DNA of 11,006 nucleotides from Bacilli bacterium (lineage in GTDB: Bacteria; Bacillota_I; Bacilli_A; RF39; UBA660), in the NCBI GenBank assembly GCA_900757295.1, contig CAAENH010000124.1, forward strand, positions 1 to 11,006, in the 5' to 3' direction. The position numbers and the translations under genes were made by a program. Below the pieces are notes generated by a model. The model was not told where the DNA came from. It ran no database searches and saw only the letters and a program-made list of their open reading frames with translations. Below, one piece after another: positions 6,727 through 11,006 of this stretch (within the stretch, counting starts at the first letter, position 1; the number at the start of each line of letters is the position of its first letter).

Positions 6727-8355
6727 ATGATTACAAATTTACATATAAAAAATATAGGAATAATAGATGATTTAGAAATAAATTTAAACAAAGGAATGAA
6801 TGTATTAACAGGAGAAACAGGAGCTGGTAAAACATTAATAATTGATTCATTAGGAGTAATTTGTGGCGGACGATTTTCAAAAGAAATGATAAGAAAAGGT
6901 GAAAGCCATTCATATGTAGAAATATGTATGTATGAGCCACAAGATATAAATTCAGTAGATGGAAATATTATTGTAACAAGAGAAATATATAGCAATGGAA
7001 GAAATACTTGTAAAATAAATGGAAGACTTGTAACTGTATCAGAATTAAAAGACTTTATGAGTAAATATATAGAAATACATGGTCAAAACCAAAATCAACA
7101 ATTATTTGATAGTTCAACACATATAAAATATCTTGACAATTTTATAGGAGAAGAATTATTGCCATTAAAAAGTGAATATAGCTCAAAATTTATAAGATAT
7201 AATGAAGTAAAAAGAGAACTAAGAAATAATTACGGAGATGAAAAAGAAAAACAAAGAAAATTAGATTTGTTAAAATATCAATTAAATGAAATACAAGAAG
7301 CAAAATTAAAAAAAGATGAAGAAGAAAAATTAGAAGAAAAAAGAAAAATAATGTTAAACTCAGAAAAAATAGCTAAAAACTTATCAGAAGCAAGTCAAGC
7401 AGTTGGAGAAAATACAATAGATGTAATAAATAGTGCAGTAAGAGCATTAGAGAAAATAGAAGAAATAGATTCAAAATATAGTTCAACAATAGAAAGTCTA
7501 AGAAACATATATTATGAAATGCAAGAAATATCAAGAGATATAGAAACATATTGTGAAGATGTTGACTTTGATGAACAACAAAGAGAAGAAGTAGAAACAA
7601 GATTAGACATTATATATGATTTAAAAAGAAAATATGGAAACAATATTGAAGAAATATTAGAATATGGAAAAGAAGTTGCAGATGAGATAAATAAAATAGA
7701 AAATGCAGAAGAAATAAATGCTAAACTAAGAAAAGAAAAAGCTGAGTTAGAAACAGAGCTAAATGTAATAGCAATGAAAATAAGTGAAATTAGAAAAAAA
7801 TATGCAACAGAATTAAATCAAAGAATTAATAAAGAATTATTAGAATTAGAAATGAAAAATGCAACAATTAATGTAAAAGTAGAATATAAAGCAAATGAAT
7901 ATTTTGAAAATGGTAAAGATTCTGTTCAAATTTATATTAGAACAAACATTGGTGAAAATGAAAGTGAATTAGTAAAAATTGCATCAGGAGGAGAAATGTC
8001 AAGAATAATGCTAGCTATAAAAAAAGTAATAGCAGAAGCGGATGAAGTACCTGTTATGATATTTGATGAAATTGATACTGGAATAAGTGGAAAAGCTGCT
8101 AATGCAGTGGCTGATAAAATGAAAAGCATTTCAAAAAATCATCAAGTTTTGTGCATATCACATTTGGCTGCAATTGCTGCAAGTGCAAATTATAACTATT
8201 TCATAAGTAAAAAAGTAGAAAATGAAAGAACAGCTACAAAAGTAAAATTATTAAATGAAAAGGAAGTTTTATGCGAAATTGCAAGAATCTCTTCAGGAGA
8301 AGTAAATGAAGTTACATTACAATATGCAAATGAATTAAGAAAAAAAGTATCTTAA
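6727..8355 (+). CDS. recN: DNA repair protein RecN (SMC-like ATPase)
   Basis: RecN is a cohesin/SMC-like ATPase recruited to DNA double-strand breaks, where it holds broken ends and sister DNA for RecA-dependent repair. The 542-residue protein starts at ATG 6727 with GGAGG at 6716-6720; the open frame reaches back to 6679, but the N-terminus MITNLHIKNIGIIDDLEI is the family's. Walker A is GETGAGKT (29-36). A long Glu/Lys-rich coiled coil spans about 150-390 and contains the short apex typical of RecN. The ABC signature SGGEMS is at 420-425, Walker B VMIFDEIDTG at 443-452 and the H-loop histidine in CISHLA at 479. Length is slightly below B. subtilis (576). It is monocistronic: own consensus promoter upstream and a terminator downstream. 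A half-matching LexA-type box lies at the transcription start. Confidence 0.98.
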   Translation: MITNLHIKNIGIIDDLEINLNKGMNVLTGETGAGKTLIIDSLGVICGGRFSKEMIRKGESHSYVEICMYEPQDINSVDGNIIVTREIYSNGRNTCKINGRLVTVSELKDFMSKYIEIHGQNQNQQLFDSSTHIKYLDNFIGEELLPLKSEYSSKFIRYNEVKRELRNNYGDEKEKQRKLDLLKYQLNEIQEAKLKKDEEEKLEEKRKIMLNSEKIAKNLSEASQAVGENTIDVINSAVRALEKIEEIDSKYSSTIESLRNIYYEMQEISRDIETYCEDVDFDEQQREEVETRLDIIYDLKRKYGNNIEEILEYGKEVADEINKIENAEEINAKLRKEKAELETELNVIAMKISEIRKKYATELNQRINKELLELEMKNATINVKVEYKANEYFENGKDSVQIYIRTNIGENESELVKIASGGEMSRIMLAIKKVIAEADEVPVMIFDEIDTGISGKAANAVADKMKSISKNHQVLCISHLAAIAASANYNYFISKKVENERTATKVKLLNEKEVLCEIARISSGEVNEVTLQYANELRKKVS

Positions 8356-8385
8356 AAACAAAAAAATTATAGTAAAATAGAAAAT

Positions 8386-8426
8386 AAAATGATATAATGC
8401 TAGTAAAATAGATTATATCATTTTTT
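8386..8426 (+). terminator. Intrinsic terminator after recN
   Basis: AAAATGATATAAT (8386-8398) pairs perfectly with ATTATATCATTTT (8412-8424) around a 13-base loop and continues into T. Each arm also contains TGATATAAT, an extended -10 sequence, one per strand, so this hairpin may double as a weak promoter for the next gene; no good -35 is present. Confidence 0.75.
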
Positions 8427-8487
8427 ATTAAAAAGAGAAAAATAAATTCTTTTTCAGAAGAATATTTTATGGAAGGAATGAAGGAAA

Positions 8488-9015
8488 ATGCCAGAGAGAC
8501 CAGAAGTAATAAAAATGAGAGAAAATGCGCATGATAGGCAATACGTATTAGAAAATGTATCAAAAGAAGGTGGACTATTAGATTATGCAGGAGAAGAAAT
8601 GAAAGATGATAGAGAGATTGCATTAGCCGCAATACATAATAATCCAGAAGCATTAGAATATGTTAGTGATAGACTAAAAGCAGATAGAGAAATAGTATAT
8701 GATTCAGTAAGTGAAGTTGGGTGGACATATTGCTATGCAAAAGAAAATTTATTAAATGATAAAGAATTATTAATGGCTGGATTGAAAAAAACAGGACAAA
8801 TTTTGTATTTTGCATCACCAGAAATGAGAGATGATAAAGAAGTAGTAATGTTAGCTGCAACGAATAAACCAATTATAATAAAGTTCGCAAGTGGAAGGCT
8901 GAGAGAAGACAAAGAAATAGGATTATCAGCAATGAAATCTAATAAAAATTGTTATGAATTTTTAGGACCGAACTTAAAACAAGATGAAGATATATTAGCA
9001 ATAAAAAATGGATAA
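8488..9015 (+). CDS. DUF4116-like repeat protein of unknown function
   Basis: A 175-residue protein made almost entirely of a tandem 25-residue repeat: five full units at residues 33-57, 58-82, 83-107, 108-132 and 133-157, then a partial sixth (158-175). There is no gain or loss of a residue between units. The shared pattern is [YF]-A-x3-[LM]-x2-D-[RK]-E-[IVL], followed by a short helix and a turn. It fits the DUF4116 family (memory-based call), leucine-rich-repeat-like helical repeats often found in Clostridia and protists with no established role. Such repeats usually form a curved protein-binding surface, so a scaffold or adaptor role is a guess. There is no signal peptide or membrane segment. 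ATG 8488 has GGAAGGA (8471-8477) and AAGGAAA just before it. It stands alone between the recN terminator and the rpsO promoter. Confidence 0.85.
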   Translation: MPERPEVIKMRENAHDRQYVLENVSKEGGLLDYAGEEMKDDREIALAAIHNNPEALEYVSDRLKADREIVYDSVSEVGWTYCYAKENLLNDKELLMAGLKKTGQILYFASPEMRDDKEVVMLAATNKPIIIKFASGRLREDKEIGLSAMKSNKNCYEFLGPNLKQDEDILAIKNG

Positions 9016-9046
9016 AAATATATTTAACCTAAATTAGTGAAATTGC

Positions 9047-9075
9047 TTGATTTTTTTGGTAAAATATAGTACAAT
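9047..9075 (+). promoter_or_regulatory. rpsO: Sigma-A type promoter for rpsO
   Basis: TTGATT (9047-9052), a 17-base spacer and TACAAT (9070-9075). It gives an mRNA leader of about 95 bases before the rpsO start. Confidence 0.75.
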
Positions 9076-9093
9076 AGTTATGTTGAAAAAATA

Positions 9094-9168
9094 TTCCTTT
9101 AACTTAGCCTAATAAAAGACACCTATTATTAGAGCTCGGTATAAGGAGAAAAAAGAAATAGGAGGTGT
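9094..9168 (+). promoter_or_regulatory. Structured rpsO leader, possible S15 autoregulatory pseudoknot
   Basis: AGCCTAATAA (9106-9115) pairs with TTATTAGAGCT (9126-9136), leaving one bulged A. The 10-base loop contains ACACCT (9119-9124), the exact complement of AGGTGT (9163-9168), which covers the 3' part of the rpsO ribosome binding site GGAGGTG (9161-9167). TCCTT (9095-9099) can pair with AAGGA (9143-9147) around the hairpin. S15 is known to repress its own mRNA through structured leaders in several bacteria, including a pseudoknot in E. coli. That this leader does so is inference. Confidence 0.5.
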
Positions 9169-9175
9169 TAATAAC

Positions 9176-9439
9176 ATGACAGTAGAAAGAAAACAAGAAA
9201 TCATTAATCAATATAGAAGAGATGAAAAAGATACAGGATCATCTGAAGTTCAAATCGCTCTTTTAACAGAAAGAATTAATGAATTAACAGAGCATTTAAA
9301 AGTTCATAAAAAAGACAATCATTCAAGAAGAGGAATGCTTAAAATGGTTGGTAAAAGAAGAAATTTATTAAACTACTTAGCAAAGAAAGATGAAGAATCA
9401 TATAAAGCACTAGTTGAAAAATTAGGACTAAGAAAATAG
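9176..9439 (+). CDS. rpsO: 30S ribosomal protein S15
   Basis: S15 is a primary 16S rRNA-binding protein of the small subunit, needed early in assembly of the platform and for bridging to the large subunit. The 87-residue product matches the family in length (88-89 usual) and sequence: [16 protein letters not shown], then [12 protein letters not shown], then the [11 protein letters not shown] helix and LGLRK end. ATG 9176 has a strong AGGAGGTG eight bases upstream. It has its own promoter and terminator, and it precedes pnp, the classical rpsO-pnp order. The leader structure suggests autogenous control. Confidence 0.98.
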   Translation: MTVERKQEIINQYRRDEKDTGSSEVQIALLTERINELTEHLKVHKKDNHSRRGMLKMVGKRRNLLNYLAKKDEESYKALVEKLGLRK

Positions 9440-9451
9440 TTTAAGATTTGT

Positions 9452-9490
9452 AAAAGGACGTGTGCGATAAAAGCCTGCGTCCTTTTGTTT
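9452..9490 (+). terminator. Intrinsic terminator after rpsO
   Basis: AAAAGGACG (9452-9460) pairs with CGTCCTTTT (9478-9486), with a further GC..GC pairing inside the loop, and ends in a short T-run. It partly separates rpsO from pnp. Confidence 0.8.
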
Positions 9491-9528
9491 TATATAATAG
9501 GAAAGTTATACTTTCCTATTATATAAAA
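9488..9528 (+). repeat. Perfect 18-bp inverted repeat
   Basis: The 18 bases at 9488-9505 (ending AATAGGAAAG) are the exact reverse complement of 9511-9528 (starting CTTTCCTATT), with a five-base TTATA loop. No T-run follows, so it is not a plain terminator for this strand. It could be a transcript-stabilising or RNase III-type hairpin. Confidence 0.85.
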
Positions 9529-9542
9529 TGTTACAATCGCTA

Positions 9543-9586
9543 GCCCTTTGAGATTTCATCGCTTCGCTCAGAAACTCAAATCGGGC
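9543..9586 (+). repeat. GC-richer imperfect hairpin, REP-like
   Basis: GCCC-TTTGAG-A-TTTC (9543-9557) pairs with GAAA-CTCAAA-TC-GGGC (9571-9586) with two small bulges. The loop is CG-rich (GCTTCGC), unlike the surrounding AT-rich DNA. The composition contrast suggests an inserted or dispersed palindromic repeat; copies elsewhere cannot be judged from this window. Confidence 0.6.
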
Positions 9587-9588
9587 GA

Positions 9589-9629
9589 GAACAAATCAAA
9601 GAAAAATTGAAAATTTTTCTTATTTGTTC
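9589..9629 (+). repeat. 17-bp hairpin with a two-base bulge
   Basis: GAACAAAT (9589-9596) and AAGAAAAAT (9599-9607) pair with ATTTTTCTT (9613-9621) and ATTTGTTC (9622-9629) around a TGAAA loop; CA at 9597-9598 bulges. All pairs are Watson-Crick. Confidence 0.8.
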
Positions 9630-9632
9630 TTA

Positions 9633-9733
9633 AAGTAAGTCAAATGTATTTGGAAAAGTAGCTTGTATAATGTGCTTTAAACAAATAAAACATATTATAG
9701 AGGTTACAATCTAATTACAAGTTTGACTTACTT
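9633..9733 (+). repeat. Long-range inverted repeat in the pnp leader region
   Basis: AAGTAAGTCAAA (9633-9644) is the exact reverse complement of TTTGACTTACTT (9722-9733). Inside, CTTGTA (9662-9667) complements TACAAG (9716-9721), which directly abuts the outer 3' arm, and TATAATGTG (9666-9674) pairs with CATATTATA (9691-9699) with one wobble. Together they make a branched or extended hairpin of about 100 bases upstream of pnp. In E. coli a leader hairpin cut by RNase III mediates pnp autoregulation; a similar role here is inference. The ends could also be those of a small non-coding element. Confidence 0.65.
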
Positions 9734-9755
9734 AAATAGGTGTAAAGAATAAAAG

Positions 9756-9790
9756 AAAGGAGTTTATGGATTATATAAATAAACCATAAA
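9756..9790 (+). promoter_or_regulatory. pnp leader: strong SD, hairpin and seven-codon ORF
   Basis: AAAGGAG (9756-9762) is followed by TTTATGG (9763-9769) and its exact complement CCATAAA (9784-9790). The ATG inside the first arm opens a seven-codon ORF (MDYINKP, 9766-9789). The pnp ATG lies 13 bases beyond the hairpin. The hairpin could bring the strong SD nearer to the pnp start, or the short ORF could be translated; both are hypotheses. Confidence 0.4.
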
Positions 9791-9803
9791 AGAGAAAAAG
9801 TAT

Positions 9804-11006
9804 ATGTTTAAAAGTTATGAAACAGAATTAGCAGGTAGAAAACTTGTAATAGAAACAGGAAAATTAGCAGGATTAGCAAATGGAAATGTTGTAGTAAAAT
9901 ATGGAGATACAGTTGTAATGGTAAATGTTACAGCATCAAAAGAGCCAAAAGAAGGAATAGACTTTTTTCCATTATCAGTAGATTTTGAAGAAAAAATGTA
10001 TTCAGTTGGAAAAATACCAGGATCTTATACAAAAAGAGAAGGAAAACCAAGTGATAAAGCAATATTAGTATCAAGAGCTATAGATAGACCATTAAGACCA
10101 TTATTCCCAAAAGATTTCAGAAATGATGTAGTAGTTGTTGCAACAGTATTATGTGTTGAACAAGATAATTCACCAGAAGTAGCAGCAATGATTGGTGCAT
10201 CTGCAGCATTATCAATATCTGATATACCATTTGGAGGACCAACAGCAGCAGTAAATGTAGGATTAATAAATGGAGAAATAGTAATAAATCCAACAGAAGC
10301 ACAAAGAAAAGTAAGTGACTTAAATTTAACAGTTGCAGGAACAGCTGAAAAAGTAGCAATGATTGAAGCAGGAGCAAATGAAGTTCCAGATGATGTAATG
10401 TTAGAAGCAATCAAAAAAGGACATGAAGAAATCAAAAAAGTATGTCAATTTATTCAAAAAATTAAAGACGAAATAGGAAAGCCAAAATTTGCATACAAAT
10501 CATTTGCAGTAGATCATGATTTATATGAAGAATTAGAAAAAGATTATACAGAAAAAATGAAAATAGCTGTACAAGAAATAGACAAAGATACAAGAGACAA
10601 TAATGTTGCAGCGTTAACAGAAGAAATTGAAAATGCTCTTGCTGAAAAATTAGGAGAAGAAGAATTCGAAAAAAGAAAGCAAGAAATTGGTGAAGCAGTT
10701 TATAAATTAGAGAAAAAATGTGTAAGAGATATGATATTCTATGAACATAAAAGAGTTGATGGAAGAGCAATTGATGAAATAAGACCATTATCATGTGAAG
10801 TAGGATTATTACCACGTACACATGGAAGTGCATTATTTACAAGAGGACAAACTCAAGTAATGTCAATAGTAACACTTGGAATGAAGAGTGAAGAACAAGA
10901 ATTAGATGGAATAGATACAGAAACAGCAAAAAGATATATGCATCAATATAACTTCCCTGGATATAGTGTTGGTGAAGCAAAAACATCAAGAGGACCTGGA
11001 AGAAGA
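9804..11006 (+). CDS. pnp: Polynucleotide phosphorylase, N-terminal part (3' truncated by window)
   Basis: PNPase is a trimeric 3'-5' exoribonuclease that degrades RNA with phosphate and can add tails; it is a core part of mRNA decay. The frame is open from ATG 9804 to the window end, giving 401 residues (about 57 percent of the usual 700). The first RNase PH domain begins MFKSYETELAGRKL and includes GKLAGLANG, PGSYTKREGKPSD and DRPLRPLFPKDF. An all-helical linker domain follows (about residues 215-310). The second RNase PH domain starts at RVDGR (317-321) and shows GSALFTRGQTQ and FPGYSVGEAKTSRGPGRR, where the window stops. The KH and S1 domains lie outside. The start is set by similarity to the family; its immediate ribosome binding site (AGAG, 9791-9794) is weak and the strong AAAGGAG sits beyond a leader hairpin. 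Confidence 0.97.
   Translation, partial: MFKSYETELAGRKLVIETGKLAGLANGNVVVKYGDTVVMVNVTASKEPKEGIDFFPLSVDFEEKMYSVGKIPGSYTKREGKPSDKAILVSRAIDRPLRPLFPKDFRNDVVVVATVLCVEQDNSPEVAAMIGASAALSISDIPFGGPTAAVNVGLINGEIVINPTEAQRKVSDLNLTVAGTAEKVAMIEAGANEVPDDVMLEAIKKGHEEIKKVCQFIQKIKDEIGKPKFAYKSFAVDHDLYEELEKDYTEKMKIAVQEIDKDTRDNNVAALTEEIENALAEKLGEEEFEKRKQEIGEAVYKLEKKCVRDMIFYEHKRVDGRAIDEIRPLSCEVGLLPRTHGSALFTRGQTQVMSIVTLGMKSEEQELDGIDTETAKRYMHQYNFPGYSVGEAKTSRGPGRR

Larger units (their letters stand above)
9440..9803 (+). other. Gene-free rpsO-pnp intergenic region
   Basis: This 364-base gap holds no gene of normal size. It contains the rpsO terminator, four consecutive inverted repeats and a leader hairpin with a seven-codon ORF just ahead of pnp. 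A pnp promoter is not clear. TATAAT (9666-9671) has no matching -35 at 16-18 bases, and TTGACT (9723-9728) has only AGAATA 17 bases on. A nine-base direct repeat, GTTACAATC, occurs at 9530-9538 and 9703-9711. Confidence 0.8.

Noticed and set aside
8488..8520. The N-terminus MPERPEV resembles the MPELPEV start of formamidopyrimidine-DNA glycosylase
   Set aside because: The resemblance ends after seven residues. The rest is 25-residue repeats with no glycosylase domain or zinc finger, so it is taken as coincidence.
9666..9671. TATAAT as a pnp promoter
   Set aside because: No -35-like hexamer at 16-18 bases upstream and the TG is not at the extended -10 position; left unassigned.
9530..9711. 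Nine-base direct repeat GTTACAATC flanking about 164 bases, like a target-site duplication
   Set aside because: The flanked segment has no matching terminal inverted repeats, and the second copy falls inside the 9633-9733 inverted repeat, so a simple insertion does not fit.
455..10833. Many open frames on the minus strand, rich in Leu, Ile and Phe
   Set aside because: They lie opposite clear + strand genes, have no ribosome binding sites or family similarity, and their hydrophobic make-up is what the complement of A-rich codons gives.

Overview
This is an AT-rich, low-GC Gram-positive type window with every recognisable gene on the + strand. It resembles an uncultured Clostridia (Firmicutes) genome. 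The reasons are the rpoA-rplQ gene order, an extended Lachnospiraceae-like ribosomal protein L17, a SAM-I riboswitch ahead of metK, RecD2 rather than RecBCD-type RecD, strong AGGAGG-like ribosome binding sites and heavy AGA/ATA codon use. TGA is used as a stop (6344-6346 and 6634-6636), so the code is not the mycoplasma code. The lineage is an inference from gene content; no species is claimed.

Layout. 1-1007: the end of a ribosomal protein operon (3' part of rpoA, then rplQ). 1026-1167: a SAM-I riboswitch aptamer with its own terminator, then metK (1262-2380) and a terminator. 2460-4749: a clear promoter and recD2, whose likely start is a TTG at 2521. 4735-6636: an accessory-looking two-gene operon with its own promoter, encoding a 516-residue protein with two HEPN-type R-X4-H motifs and an overlapping 97-residue protein. 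6633-8355: a consensus promoter, an overlapping terminator-like inverted repeat, and recN. 8488-9015: a DUF4116-like protein built of exact 25-residue repeats. 9047-9486: promoter, structured leader, rpsO and terminator. 9488-9803: a gene-free stretch packed with inverted repeats. 9804-11006: the 5' part of pnp, running off the window.

How the genes relate. Most are core functions: transcription and translation (rpoA, rplQ, rpsO), SAM synthesis (metK), DNA repair (recD2, recN) and RNA decay (pnp). The item that core biology does not explain is the tandem-HEPN operon placed between two DNA repair genes. It has the look of an RNA-targeting defence or toxin-like module with a small partner, but that function is inferred from motifs and context. 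The second theme is compact regulation by RNA structure: a SAM riboswitch that may also end the ribosomal operon, a terminator-like repeat overlapping the recN promoter, a possible pseudoknot over the rpsO ribosome binding site, and consecutive hairpins in front of pnp.
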